From contig NZ_NBBI01000001.1 in NCBI RefSeq assembly GCF_002197685.1, positions 434,001 through 498,000 on the forward strand: a DNA stretch of 64,000 nt, given 5' to 3'. Below the pieces are notes generated by a model. The model did not search any database. It had not been told where the DNA came from and worked only from the letters and a program-made list of their open reading frames with translations. This stretch comes from Sphingomonas dokdonensis. GTDB lineage: Bacteria > Pseudomonadota > Alphaproteobacteria > Sphingomonadales > Sphingomonadaceae. The translations under genes were made by a program, and so were the position numbers. This document shows positions 25,156 to 33,118 of this stretch, piece by piece. Each line of letters opens with the position of its first letter. The stretch's first letter is position 1.

Positions 25156-25834
25156 CGATAGCGCGACCGCCGCCGAGCTGGCGCTTGGCCTTCTCGACGG
25201 GGAGGAGCGCGCGGCGGCATTGCGTCGTGCGCTGGACGAGCGGGATTTCGCGCAAGAGGTGGAAACCTGGCGCACGCGCTTCGCCGTGCTTTACGCCGCC
25301 TATCCGGATGTGACACCGCCTGCCTGGATCGAGCGGCGCTTGATGGAAAGCACCGCCAGTGCTCGGCCGTGGAAATGGGCGGCCGGGCTTGCGTCGGCGC
25401 TCGCCGCTTCGCTCGCGCTGGTGATCGCGACCCGGATCGACACCGTGCCGTCTCCCGCACCTTCGCCCGCCCCTAGCCGTGAGATGCCGGCACCGGTCAC
25501 CTTCGCCGCGGCGATGGTGCCCGCGAATGCCAAGCAGGGCCAAGCGTTCGCCGCCTTGTTCGACGCCGGCCGTGGCCAGGTCCGCGTGCCGACCGAGATT
25601 GCGGTGCCGACAAACAAGGTTGCGCAATTGTGGCGCATCGGTGCCGATGGCGTGCCGCATTCGCTGGGGCTGCTGAACGCGACCGGCACCACCGCAATCT
25701 CGCTGAGCGCCGCTGATCGTGCGGCACTGGCCACCGGGGCAACGCTGGCGATCTCGATCGAGCCGCCAGGCGGATCGCCCGCCAGCACGCCGACCGGGCC
25801 GGTGGTTGCGACCGGGTCGCTGACGCGTATCTGA
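25139..25834 (+). CDS. RskA-family anti-sigma factor
   Basis: A 231-residue protein. The N-terminal anti-sigma domain (about 1-70) contains AAELALGLLDGEERAAALRRA and WRTRFAVLYAAYP. One membrane helix lies at about 78-100 (WAAGLASALAASLALVIATR). A Pro-rich linker and a periplasmic RskA domain follow (AQLWRIGADGVPHSLGLLNA, LAISIEPPGGSPASTPTGPV). The start is ATG 25139, inside the end of the sigma gene. It sequesters the sigma factor at the membrane; release probably needs regulated proteolysis or a redox signal, as known for the family. Confidence 0.9.
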   Translation: MPLTPDDSATAAELALGLLDGEERAAALRRALDERDFAQEVETWRTRFAVLYAAYPDVTPPAWIERRLMESTASARPWKWAAGLASALAASLALVIATRIDTVPSPAPSPAPSREMPAPVTFAAAMVPANAKQGQAFAALFDAGRGQVRVPTEIAVPTNKVAQLWRIGADGVPHSLGLLNATGTTAISLSAADRAALATGATLAISIEPPGGSPASTPTGPVVATGSLTRI

Positions 25835-25871
25835 TTGGGGACCGGGCGCCTTCGGTTATGCCAATAAAAAA

Positions 25872-25896
25872 GTGGCCGGCTTCATCAGCCGGCCAC
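25872..25896. terminator. Bidirectional intrinsic terminator
   Basis: A perfect 10-base-pair stem (GTGGCCGGCT at 25872-25881, AGCCGGCCAC at 25887-25896) has a 5-base loop. On the minus strand the stem is followed by six T (AAAAAA at 25866-25871 on plus), on the plus strand by CTGATTTT. It serves the convergent anti-sigma and ferritin-like genes. Confidence 0.88.
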
Positions 25897-25921
25897 CTGA
25901 TTTTCAGCGGTTATGCGCAGA

Positions 25922-26950
25922 TCAGGACGGCAGGCCGACCCGCAGGCTGGCATTGCCGTTGTTCGTTCCGTTCGGGAAGAAACCGCCGCCCGTACGATTT
26001 GCGCCAGTGGCGTTGAGGTACACAATGTTGTGCACCTGCTGGCTATTGCGACTGTAGGCGATGCCATCGCCATCGGCGAGAACGATGTTCGATGCTCCGT
26101 TGGCGCCGGCGATGCCCTGATCGGAGTCGCCATTCTTGTCGAGCTGGTCGCGCGCATCGGAAATCTTGGTGGTCGCCGTCACCAGCGCTGCCGTTGACAT
26201 GCCCTTGGCGTAGAGCACCGTGCGGACCAGCCCGGCGTGATACGCCTCGGCCGCGAGGATGCCTGCCGCGGCTTCCAGATAGATCTTGCTCGACAGCAGC
26301 GGTGCCGCCCCCTTGTAGGCGCTAACGCCCACGTCCTCGAACAGGAACGCGCCGAGGAGGAAGTTCTCGGGGGAGGAATAGGGATTGAACGTCTCGTTGG
26401 CGCCAACCACGCCGGCGGCGCGGGCGGCTGCCGTGAAGGCACCGTTGGCGTCACCCGAGATATTGATGTTGGGCATGGCCACCGCTGCCGATCCCAGCGC
26501 GTTGCGCAAGAAAGCGACGTGCGCCACTTCGTCCGCGGCGATCTCGCGGGCATAAGCGCCGACGACCGGATCGCCCGAGAAATCGACCCTGGCACCGCCG
26601 GTGACAGTGCCGCCGGCAGCGCCGCCGCCGCTCGCCGTCTGCGCCGCGGCAAGGCCGGTGCCGTTTACCGCGAACGAATAGAATTGCGCTTCCAGATATT
26701 CGAGGTTGAGCGCGAGATTGAGAATGTCGGCATCGGTCACCGGCGCTGCGGTCGGCGTGGGCGTAGGTGAAGGAACAGGTGTCGGCGGGATGATGTTGTC
26801 GTTGTTGTCGTCGTCGAAACAGCCGGAGAGCAACGTCGCGCCGGAGAGCGCCAGCGTACTGCCGCCGGCAACCTTGATAAAGCGACGGCGCGCCGCGCGC
26901 CGTGCGTCCGATGCGGCGAGGATGTCGAGAGCCTTGCGATGGTCAATCAT
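25922..26950 (-). CDS. Ferritin-like domain protein, Tat-exported lipoprotein
   Basis: A 342-residue protein of the ferritin_2 family (desiccation-related PCC13-62 type). A twin-Arg motif (RRRFIKVAGG) precedes a hydrophobic stretch and the lipobox LLSGC, so it is probably a Tat-exported lipoprotein. A Pro/Thr linker follows (PTPVPSPTPTPTAAP). The four-helix domain contains [50 protein letters not shown] and AEAYHAGLVRTVLY, with Glu and His at the family's metal-ligand spacing. A paralogue lies immediately upstream on the same strand, 51 bases away. Confidence 0.85.
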   Translation of the reverse strand: MIDHRKALDILAASDARRAARRRFIKVAGGSTLALSGATLLSGCFDDDNNDNIIPPTPVPSPTPTPTAAPVTDADILNLALNLEYLEAQFYSFAVNGTGLAAAQTASGGGAAGGTVTGGARVDFSGDPVVGAYAREIAADEVAHVAFLRNALGSAAVAMPNINISGDANGAFTAAARAAGVVGANETFNPYSSPENFLLGAFLFEDVGVSAYKGAAPLLSSKIYLEAAAGILAAEAYHAGLVRTVLYAKGMSTAALVTATTKISDARDQLDKNGDSDQGIAGANGASNIVLADGDGIAYSRNSQQVHNIVYLNATGANRTGGGFFPNGTNNGNASLRVGLPS

Positions 26951-27001
26951 GATCTGTGTCCCGGAAAAAGCGTGAAAGAGGTCGTGAGCGCATCGTCGCG
27001 C

Positions 27002-27982
27002 TCAGGTCGTCGACCGGATGTTGCCGTTCACGCCATTGGGGAAGAACCCGCCCATCGTTGCGCTGCCCGCATTCAGATAGACGATGTTGAGGACCTGGCC
27101 GGTCGTCCGGCTGAACGCGAGGCCGTTTGCGTTCAACGGGGCGATGTTGGACGTCAGCGTCGCGCCGCTGCCGGTAGGTGCAATGCCCTGATCGTCGTCC
27201 GGCCCGATGCCGCGCACGCGATCTTCCGTCGGGTTGCCGTCGAGTGAATCGCGGGCATTGGAAATCTTCTCGGTCGCGTCCACGAGCGCGCTGATGCCCT
27301 TGGTATAGAGCGTCGTGCGTACCATTGCGGCATGGTAAGCCTCTACGGCCAGAATGCCCGCGGCTGCCTCAAGGAAGGTCTTGTTGGTCAGCAGCGGCGC
27401 TGCGCCCTTATAGGCGGTGACGCCGACGTCCTCGAAGATGAAGGCGCCGAGCAGGAAATTGTTCGGATTGGCATACGGATTGAAGGTTTCCGTGGCGCCG
27501 ACCACGCCGGCGGCGCGCGCGGCGGCGGTGAACGGGCCGGACGCGTCGCCCGAAATGTTGATGTTGGGCATCGCCACCGCGGCGCTACCCAAGGCGTTGC
27601 GCAGGAACTTGACGTGCGCTTCCTCGTCGGCGGCGATCTCGCGCGCATAGGCGCCGACCAGCGGGTCACCCGTGAAGTCAACCTTGGCACCGCCGGTGAC
27701 GGTACCGCCCGCGCTGCCGGACGGGGCGGCGGTCAGGCTGGAGGAAAGTCCGCTGCCGTTGAGGGCATAGAGGTAGAATTGCGCCTCGAGATATTCGAGG
27801 TTCAGCGCAAAGTTCAGCACATCCGCGTCCGTGAGCGTCTGCGCTTTGGCAGCGTCGGCATAGACGAATGCTCCACCCGCGGCAGCGGCGCCTAGTGCGG
27901 CTGTAAAGAACGCGCGACGATCGCGTCGCCGATCGGCGCGTCCCTCGAACGCCTCGATCACCTGGTCCTGTTGCGTCGTCAC
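27002..27982 (-). CDS. Ferritin-like domain protein, exported paralogue
   Basis: A 326-residue paralogue of the next gene, without a lipobox. Its N-terminus has an Arg-rich, Tat-like signal ([20 protein letters not shown]) ending near AKAQ. The ferritin-like domain repeats the same motifs ([64 protein letters not shown]). The start is GTG 27982 after GGGAGG. The two genes probably form one operon ending at the terminator at 25872. They may protect the cell envelope against drying or oxidative damage, which is inference from the plant-like family. Confidence 0.85.
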   Translation of the reverse strand: MTTQQDQVIEAFEGRADRRRDRRAFFTAALGAAAAGGAFVYADAAKAQTLTDADVLNFALNLEYLEAQFYLYALNGSGLSSSLTAAPSGSAGGTVTGGAKVDFTGDPLVGAYAREIAADEEAHVKFLRNALGSAAVAMPNINISGDASGPFTAAARAAGVVGATETFNPYANPNNFLLGAFIFEDVGVTAYKGAAPLLTNKTFLEAAAGILAVEAYHAAMVRTTLYTKGISALVDATEKISNARDSLDGNPTEDRVRGIGPDDDQGIAPTGSGATLTSNIAPLNANGLAFSRTTGQVLNIVYLNAGSATMGGFFPNGVNGNIRSTT

Positions 27983-28159
27983 TTGGCACCTCCCATCGGC
28001 CCGCGAGGGTTCGGGGTTGCTTCTCTTCGTACGGGCCTACCGACGATACGTTCGACAGCGAAGTTTGGACGCACGGCGCAAGAAGTTTTATTTACCAATC
28101 GTGTAGCGGGCGTGAAAAGTCGGGCAGGCAACCTGCTGATTGCCTTGGCGGCTGGGAGT

Positions 28160-28185
28160 GTAACGACGGCGGCGTTTAGGTCGAA
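28160..28185 (+). promoter_or_regulatory. SigF-type promoter of the thioredoxin-ccdA-DUF1223-sigF operon
   Basis: GTAACG (28160-28165), 16 bases, CGAA (28182-28185), 35 bases before the ATG of the thioredoxin-like gene. It differs in one base from GTAACC-N16-CGAA found twice further on, which is the pattern I recall for Caulobacter sigma-F promoters. Confidence 0.6.
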
Positions 28186-28220
28186 CCCCGCTGGCACCTA
28201 CACCAGCCGGAGTTCTCACG

Positions 28221-28625
28221 ATGCGTCGCATGCCCATGATCATCGCCGTTGCCACGCTGACGGCAGCCTTTCCGGTGCTGATAGCGCCGGCAGCGGCCGC
28301 GCCGGCCGTCCAGGCGTTCGATCAGGCCGCGTTCGATGCGGCACAGAAGGCGGGAAGGCCGATCCTGATCTGGGTGCACGCGCCATGGTGTCCGGTATGC
28401 CGCCAGCAGCAGAAGACGATCGAGCGGCTGACGGCGGAACCGGCGATGCGGGCCATGCAGGTCTTTCGCATCGACTATGACACGCAAAAGTTACTCTGGC
28501 GGCGGTTCGGCGCAACGCAGCAATCCACCCTGATCGCCTTTCGCGGACGACGCGAAACCGGGCGCATCGCGCATGAAACGGACGACACAAAGGTTAACGC
28601 GGTGATCCGCGGTGCGATCGCCTGA
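28221..28625 (+). CDS. Thioredoxin-family periplasmic protein
   Basis: A 134-residue protein with a signal peptide ending near residue 27 (IAPAAAAPA) and a thioredoxin fold with active site WCPVC (Cys57, Cys60). RPILIWVHAPWC is the strand leading to the active site, and STLIAFRGRRETGRI replaces the cis-Pro region, so the canonical cis-Pro is not obvious. It is first in an operon with a CcdA-like membrane protein that could supply its electrons, and lies behind a SigF-type promoter. Likely role: thiol-disulfide exchange in the periplasm under oxidative stress. Confidence 0.82.
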   Translation: MRRMPMIIAVATLTAAFPVLIAPAAAAPAVQAFDQAAFDAAQKAGRPILIWVHAPWCPVCRQQQKTIERLTAEPAMRAMQVFRIDYDTQKLLWRRFGATQQSTLIAFRGRRETGRIAHETDDTKVNAVIRGAIA

Positions 28626-28631
28626 CGCAGC

Positions 28632-29498
28632 GTGACCGGCGTTCTCCAACCCGTCCTGGCCTATGCTGCCGGCGCGCTGACGATCCTTTCGCCCTGTGTG
28701 CTGCCGTTGGTGCCGATCGTTCTTTCGTCCGCGGCGCGGCGGCACCGGCTGGCACCGCTCGCGCTCGCCGCGGGGCTGGTGGTCGCGTTCACCACGACCG
28801 GGTTCGTCGTGGCGGCGTTCGGGCAGGCGCTAGGCATAGACACGCTGGCGGTGCGTGCCGCCGGGGCGGTGGTGCTGTGCCTCGCCGGCGTGCTTCTCCT
28901 GTCGCAACGGGCGCAGGATGCGCTTGGTCGGCTGGCTACACCGTTGGCTGCCTGGGCGACCCGCCGCCAGGATGCGCTTGCGCCGCGGGCCGGCTTGTGG
29001 GGCCAGGCGGCGGTGGGTGCGTTGCTCGGCATTGTCTGGGCGCCGTGCGTCGGCCCGACGCTCGGGGCAGCGGTGGCGCTTGCCGCGGAGGGCCGGGATC
29101 TGGGCGGAGTGTTCGCCGTCATGCTCGCCTTCGGGCTCGGTATCGCTACCGTCCTCCTCCTGATCGCGGTTGCCGCTCGTGGCATGCTGGCGCGGTGGCG
29201 TGGGCGGCTGATGACGGCGGGCGGCAGGGGCAAGGTCGTGCTGGGCGTGCTGCTTCTACTCGTCGGCGCCGCCATCCTGACCGGGACGGATCGAAAGATC
29301 GAGGCGCCGTGCTGGATCAGCTTCCGGACCGGATCACCGCATGGTCGACGGCGATCTGATCGACGCTGCGTGTGGGAAAGGCCGGCGCATCACTGTAACT
29401 TCTCGGTGGGCCGAGCCGAACTTCCCGGCGGATCCGGCACTGCCGGGCTTTACTGCAGGAACGGGCCTGAGATCATGCGACACGGAGTTCGCCCATGA
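28632..29498 (+). CDS. CcdA/DsbD-like membrane electron carrier with frameshifted C-terminus
   Basis: A six-helix membrane protein that moves reducing power from cytoplasmic thioredoxin to periplasmic thiol proteins. Start GTG 28632. The two redox Cys are present: Cys22 (LSPCVLPLVP) and Cys139 (WAPCVGPT). Up to about residue 226 (LLLVGAAILTGTDRKIEA) it is normal; after that this frame continues as an unnatural Arg/Cys/Gly-rich tail to 29498. In another frame the sequence reads on as LDQLPDRITAWSTAI and stops at 29359, the expected kind of ending. One extra G near 29309 would join the two. The gene therefore has a probable 1-base deletion, real or an assembly error. Confidence 0.8.
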   Translation: MTGVLQPVLAYAAGALTILSPCVLPLVPIVLSSAARRHRLAPLALAAGLVVAFTTTGFVVAAFGQALGIDTLAVRAAGAVVLCLAGVLLLSQRAQDALGRLATPLAAWATRRQDALAPRAGLWGQAAVGALLGIVWAPCVGPTLGAAVALAAEGRDLGGVFAVMLAFGLGIATVLLLIAVAARGMLARWRGRLMTAGGRGKVVLGVLLLLVGAAILTGTDRKIEAPCWISFRTGSPHGRRRSDRRCVWERPAHHCNFSVGRAELPGGSGTAGLYCRNGPEIMRHGVRP

Positions 29499-30235
29499 AA
29501 CCGCTTCATGCTTCTGCCCTGGCCGGCGCTCTCGCGATCGGCGGCGTCGGCCTGACCATCGCCGTACAACCCAGCGCGTCCGCGCAGCAGCGCACCGGCA
29601 AATCAGCGCCGACCAATCAGGCGGGTCGCCTCACCGTGGTTGAGCTGTTCCAGAGCCAGGGCTGCTCCAGCTGCCCGCCGGCTGCGGCGAACGTCAATGC
29701 ACTTGCTGCGAACCCCGATGTCCTGGCGCTGTCCTACGGCGTTACCTACTGGGACAAGCTCGGCTGGAAGGACACGTTCGCCTCGGCGCAGTTCACCGCG
29801 CGGCAGTGGGACTATGCCCACAGGCGCGGGCGGGACCGCGTCTGGACTCCGCAGGTCTTCGTCGATGGTAAAGGCGACGTGGTGGGTGCGAACCGCGCCC
29901 AGCTCGTCGAGCTGATCGCCAAAACCAGCATCAAGGGCCCGTCCGTCACGATCGCGGGCGGCCGGGCGCAGATCGGAAGCGGCCGCGCCGTACGCCCCGC
30001 AACCGTGTGGTTGGTGCGATATGACCCGCGCACCGTACAGGTGCCGATCCGCGCCGGCGAGAACGGCGGGCGCACTCTGCCACACCGAAACATCGTGCGC
30101 GAGTTGGTGAAGATTGGCAGCTGGACCGGCAAGGCATCAAGCTTCGTGTTGCCCGTTCGCCGTGATGCCTATCGCACCGCCGTGCTGCTGCAGGACGGCA
30201 GCGGCGGGGCGATCATCGGCGCCGCGAAGGGCTGA
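29495..30235 (+). CDS. DUF1223 (thioredoxin-like) secreted protein
   Basis: A 246-residue protein with a signal peptide (to about residue 30, PSASA) and the DUF1223 domain: VVELFQSQGCSSCPPAAANV with a CSSC motif (Cys57, Cys60), SYGVTYWDKLGWKDTFAS, and RVWTPQVFVDGKG. The family has a thioredoxin-like fold of unknown substrate. The gene lies between the CcdA-like gene and the sigma gene and is probably co-transcribed with both. Together with the thioredoxin-like protein it suggests a periplasmic disulfide or sulfoxide repair chain. Confidence 0.87.
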   Translation: MKPLHASALAGALAIGGVGLTIAVQPSASAQQRTGKSAPTNQAGRLTVVELFQSQGCSSCPPAAANVNALAANPDVLALSYGVTYWDKLGWKDTFASAQFTARQWDYAHRRGRDRVWTPQVFVDGKGDVVGANRAQLVELIAKTSIKGPSVTIAGGRAQIGSGRAVRPATVWLVRYDPRTVQVPIRAGENGGRTLPHRNIVRELVKIGSWTGKASSFVLPVRRDAYRTAVLLQDGSGGAIIGAAKG

Positions 30236-30247
30236 AGACGCGCGCGC

Positions 30248-30795
30248 ATGCCCGCCGACGTGTCGCAAGGCAGTGACTGGGGCCAGCTGATGGCCGCGTC
30301 ACAGGACGGGCAGGGCGGCCCCTACCGTCGCTTGCTCGGCGAGCTGCGTCATTGGCTGACCGGGTTCTACGTGCGTCGGCTGCCGCCCGCGCAGGTGGAG
30401 GATGCGGTGCAGGACACGCTGATCGCGATCCATGACAAGCGGCACACGTATGATCGCGCGCGGCCGTTCAAACCGTGGCTGGTCGCGATCGCGCGCGCTA
30501 CAAGTGGATCGATCGGCTGCGCTCGATGACGCGGACGCACACGGCTGCTTTGGACGACGACGTGGCGATCGGGGATCACGAGACGGCCGTGACAAGCGCA
30601 GCCGTGCTCGACCAGCTGCTGGGTGAGCTGAAGCCGGCGCAACAGGCGGTGATCCGGCTGGTCAAGCTGCAGGGCTACAGCATCGAGGAGGCATCTGCAC
30701 GGACCGGGCAATCGCAGTCGCTGGTGAAGGTGAACATCCATCGCGGCCTTGCCCGCATGACCGCCCTGATCCAGCGGCAGGGCACCGCAGATTGA
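30248..30795 (+). pseudogene. sigF: ECF16/SigF-like sigma factor, frameshifted in a (GC)4 tract
   Basis: Two overlapping frames together encode one ECF sigma factor of about 181 residues. From ATG 30248 the first frame gives region 2 (VEDAVQDTLIAIHDKRHTYD, FKPWLVAIAR) and then runs into a short false tail. The second frame continues exactly with YKWIDRLRSMTRTHT, then region 4 (LKPAQQAVIRLVKLQGYSIEEA, SQSLVKVNIHRGLARM) to TGA 30795. The break is at GCGCGCGC (30491-30498); with one GC fewer the protein is intact. The adjacent oxidative-repair genes, the NrsF gene at 33.1 kb and the shared promoter motif all point to SigF. Possible explanations are a sequencing error, recent inactivation, or slippage-based phase variation. 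Confidence 0.85.
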
Positions 30796-30858
30796 GGGCG
30801 ATCGGCGCCATTGCGGTGCCCTGCCAGCCGCGCCCAGATGCGGCGCGGCAAAGCCCGG

Positions 30859-31623
30859 TTAGAGGCCGGCATACCATTCATAGCCGGCCACATCCTCCCA
30901 ATAGCCGCCCTTGCCGCCGTTGATCCCGGCCAAGCTCGACACCAGCTCGATACGTTGGACGTATTTCGCCTGTTTGTAGCCCAATTGCCGTTCAACCCGG
31001 AGCCGCAGCGGGGCTCCGTTGCCCGGTGGCAGCAGTTCGTCGTTCAGCGCCCAAGCGAGGATCGTCTGTGGGTGGGCCGCGTCGATCCGATCGATCGATT
31101 CATAATACATCGTCCCGTTCGACTGCGGGTCGGCGCAGTGGAACACGACAAAGCGCGCCTGCGGGCTGACACCCGCGCGATCAAGCAGCAGCCTCAGGGG
31201 CACGTCGGTCCATTTGCCGATCGCGCTCCAGCCCTCCACGCAATCGTGCCGCGTGATCTGCGTTCGCGACGGCATCGCGCGCAATTGCGCCATGCTATAC
31301 GCCTGCGGATGCGCGACGAGACCTTCCACCGGGATGCGCCAATCCGCAAAGCCGGTGGCGAGGTGACGGGCATAATCGTCGCCATTGGGCATCCGGACGC
31401 CGTTCATCCGGAATACGGGTGAGCGCTGATCCGGGCGGAATTCCTGCGCCAGGGCCGTGCGGTCCTGCAGCAACCGCAGCACGGCGTAATTACCGCCTTC
31501 GCCGGTACGCAGCAGCCGCTGGAACCGTTCGTCACGGCCGAGCCGGTCGCAGCCGGAGAGCAACGTGCCCGCGCCAGCGACGGCGCCGGTGATCAGCGCG
31601 CGGCGCCCGATCCCGCCGCTCAT
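30859..31623 (-). CDS. Sulfite-oxidase-fold molybdopterin reductase (YedY/MsrP-like)
   Basis: A 254-residue protein with an oxidoreductase molybdopterin domain. A twin-Arg-like N-terminus and lipobox (GRRALITGAVAGAGTLLSGC) suggest Tat export and lipid anchoring. Cys128 in TRHDCVEGWSAIGKW fits the molybdenum ligand of this fold; VFHCADPQSN and RLRVERQLGYKQAKYVQRIEL are further family motifs. Such enzymes with a cytochrome b partner reduce methionine sulfoxide in the periplasm (MsrPQ, YedYZ). I chose ATG 31623, overlapping the stop of the cytochrome gene by four bases; the longer upstream frame is a shadow of that gene. Confidence 0.88.
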   Translation of the reverse strand: MSGGIGRRALITGAVAGAGTLLSGCDRLGRDERFQRLLRTGEGGNYAVLRLLQDRTALAQEFRPDQRSPVFRMNGVRMPNGDDYARHLATGFADWRIPVEGLVAHPQAYSMAQLRAMPSRTQITRHDCVEGWSAIGKWTDVPLRLLLDRAGVSPQARFVVFHCADPQSNGTMYYESIDRIDAAHPQTILAWALNDELLPPGNGAPLRLRVERQLGYKQAKYVQRIELVSSLAGINGGKGGYWEDVAGYEWYAGL

Positions 31624-32468
31624 GCCGCATCCTCCTGCGCCGTGCGTTCGACTCGCGCGAAATACTGGCCAATGATGCGCGGCGCCCAGCGCTCGCGAGC
31701 GACTGCCGGTTCGACTGGGCCGGGCGGCACGCGAAACCAGCCTGTCAGCATCGACCGGATTTCGTTGTAAGGACCGGCAAGCACCACCAGCACGACATGG
31801 ACGGCGATGAACGCCGCGATCAGCCCGGCGGCGATGAAATGGAGCGACCGCATCGTGGCGCGTCCGCCCACCAGATCGAGCGGCCAGTGCATGACGGCGT
31901 TGAAGCCGGGCGACAGCGAAAGCCCGCTGACGATCATCGTCGGCAGCAGCAGGAAAATGACGGCCACGTAGGTCATCTTCTGGATGACATTGTATGAAAG
32001 CGCGGCGGCACCCGTCGGGAACCGCAGCCGGGCGTGATCCTTCACATCCTGCCACAGATGCGCAGGTGAAAGATCGGCGCGCCTAAACGTCAGGTCGCGC
32101 TGTATGTGACGGTTGGCCAGGCCGATCACCATGTGCGCAAGCAGCCCGAATGCGAAGATCCAGGCGAAGAACAGATGCCACGTGCGCGCCAGCGCCAGAT
32201 TGTAGGTAGACGGTATGGTCGTCCAGCCGGGAAATCGCGGCGGGTTGAACCACAGCTGGTCGAAATTGGCGCCGAACAGTCCCCAGTAGAGATGCGGATG
32301 TGCGTTCGAGATCATGAGCCCGCTCATCAGCAGGACGATCACCGCCAGCGCATTTGTCCAATGCCACAGCCGGGTCGGCAGGCGATGCTTATAGGCAAGG
32401 TCGCCGCCTTTCGCCGCGAGCGGTTCAGGCGAACGCTTCGACGCAGCCTGCGCCGTCAGGTCGATCAC
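31620..32468 (-). CDS. Cytochrome b membrane subunit, electron donor to the molybdopterin reductase
   Basis: A 282-residue protein with four or five membrane helices and paired His typical of the di-haem cytochrome b561/hydrogenase-type family: LPTRLWHWTNALAVIVLL, ARTWHLFFAWIFAFGLLAH and RSLHFIAAGLIAAFIAVH. It would pass quinol electrons to the exported reductase encoded next, with which it overlaps by four bases. I chose GTG 32468, preceded by GGGAAG; the open frame reaches 32582 but overlaps the small gene before it. It corresponds to YedZ1 of the SigF-type systems rather than to MsrQ. Confidence 0.83.
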   Translation of the reverse strand: MIDLTAQAASKRSPEPLAAKGGDLAYKHRLPTRLWHWTNALAVIVLLMSGLMISNAHPHLYWGLFGANFDQLWFNPPRFPGWTTIPSTYNLALARTWHLFFAWIFAFGLLAHMVIGLANRHIQRDLTFRRADLSPAHLWQDVKDHARLRFPTGAAALSYNVIQKMTYVAVIFLLLPTMIVSGLSLSPGFNAVMHWPLDLVGGRATMRSLHFIAAGLIAAFIAVHVVLVVLAGPYNEIRSMLTGWFRVPPGPVEPAVARERWAPRIIGQYFARVERTAQEDAA

Positions 32469-32562
32469 GGGGACTTCCCGTGCATGGTGGTCGGGGGTGA
32501 CGGATGGGTTGTCGCGCCCGCCAGCGCCGCAACCGATGCGTACGCCGGCGGAGCAGCGGTCC

Positions 32563-32823
32563 TCAGTGCGGCGCCATCGCATCTTCGGCCATCATCGCAT
32601 CAGGCTGTGCATGGGCGAGCTTGCGACAAGCAGCATCCTTGGCCTTTGCGGCTGCGGACAGCGACATGCAGCGTTTGGCGGTGCGAGCCTGCGCCGCGGT
32701 CATCTTCGGCGCCATGTGGTCGCTCGCCATCTTGTCCTGTGTCGCCATGGCGTCTTGAGATTGCGCAGCGGCCGGCGCGGCGACGGTCAGCGCGGCGAGG
32801 CTCATCAGGATCAGGTGCTTCAA
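32563..32823 (-). CDS. Small secreted Met-rich protein (MrpX/MXKDX-like)
   Basis: An 86-residue protein with a signal peptide ending near residue 20 (TVAAPAAAQ). The mature 66 residues hold eight Met, arranged at first as repeats of the pattern D-x-M-A (DAMA, DKMA, DHMA, PKMT) and again near the end (DAMM, EDAMAP), and two Cys (Cys52, Cys66). It is first in an operon with cytochrome b and the YedY-like reductase, behind a SigF-type promoter. This is the arrangement of Azospira MrpX, a sacrificial methionine-rich peptide oxidised by hypochlorite and then repaired by the reductase. Met content here is lower than a pure MrpX, so the role is inferred. Confidence 0.75.
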   Translation of the reverse strand: MKHLILMSLAALTVAAPAAAQSQDAMATQDKMASDHMAPKMTAAQARTAKRCMSLSAAAKAKDAACRKLAHAQPDAMMAEDAMAPH

Positions 32824-32872
32824 GGGTGTACTCCATTCGATATGGCGACGACTTGGCGTCGTCGCATCGGAG

Positions 32873-32897
32873 TTCGCCCGAGCGGGAATAAGGTTAC
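32873..32897 (-). promoter_or_regulatory. SigF-type promoter of the Met-rich protein/reductase operon
   Basis: On the minus strand GTAACC (32897-32892), 15 bases, CGAA (32876-32873), 50 bases before the ATG of the small Met-rich protein. The spacer is one base shorter than in the other three copies. Confidence 0.6.
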
Positions 32898-32942
32898 GCG
32901 GCGTGACACACTCGATCTTTGCCTGTGCGACCGGCCAAAGCT

Positions 32943-32968
32943 GTAACCTGATGCCACTCGCGATCGAA
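32943..32968 (+). promoter_or_regulatory. SigF-type promoter upstream of nrsF
   Basis: GTAACC (32943-32948), 16 bases, CGAA (32965-32968). The NrsF start is at 33119, so the leader would be about 150 bases. It is divergent from the promoter at 32873-32897, with about 45 bases between the two -35 elements. Confidence 0.6.
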
Positions 32969-33118
32969 TGGATGCGTATCGCTCGCCTATGGGCATAAAG
33001 GGGCGTTCCAGCCCGTATCGCCGACGATGGCTCGGCGGCGGCGTGACGTAGAGTTTACGATGCAGGGATGTTTGATGATCTGCGACCATGCGCCCCGCGC
33101 AGTGCCAGGAGCCTGCCG

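Noticed and set aside
28081..28160. General stress (EcfG-type GGAAC/CGTT) promoters near the ferritin-like and thioredoxin genes
   Set aside because: I looked for the pair at proper spacing on both strands and did not find it; the only convincing promoter here is the GTAACG/CGAA pair.
30859..32055. 398-codon form of the molybdopterin reductase
   Set aside because: The first 144 codons overlap the cytochrome b gene in another frame and look random; ATG 31623 with a four-base overlap and a signal peptide is the sensible start.
32497..32946. Plus-strand open frame across the Met-rich protein gene
   Set aside because: It is opposite a small secreted protein with a clear signal peptide and Met repeats, and shows no family features itself.
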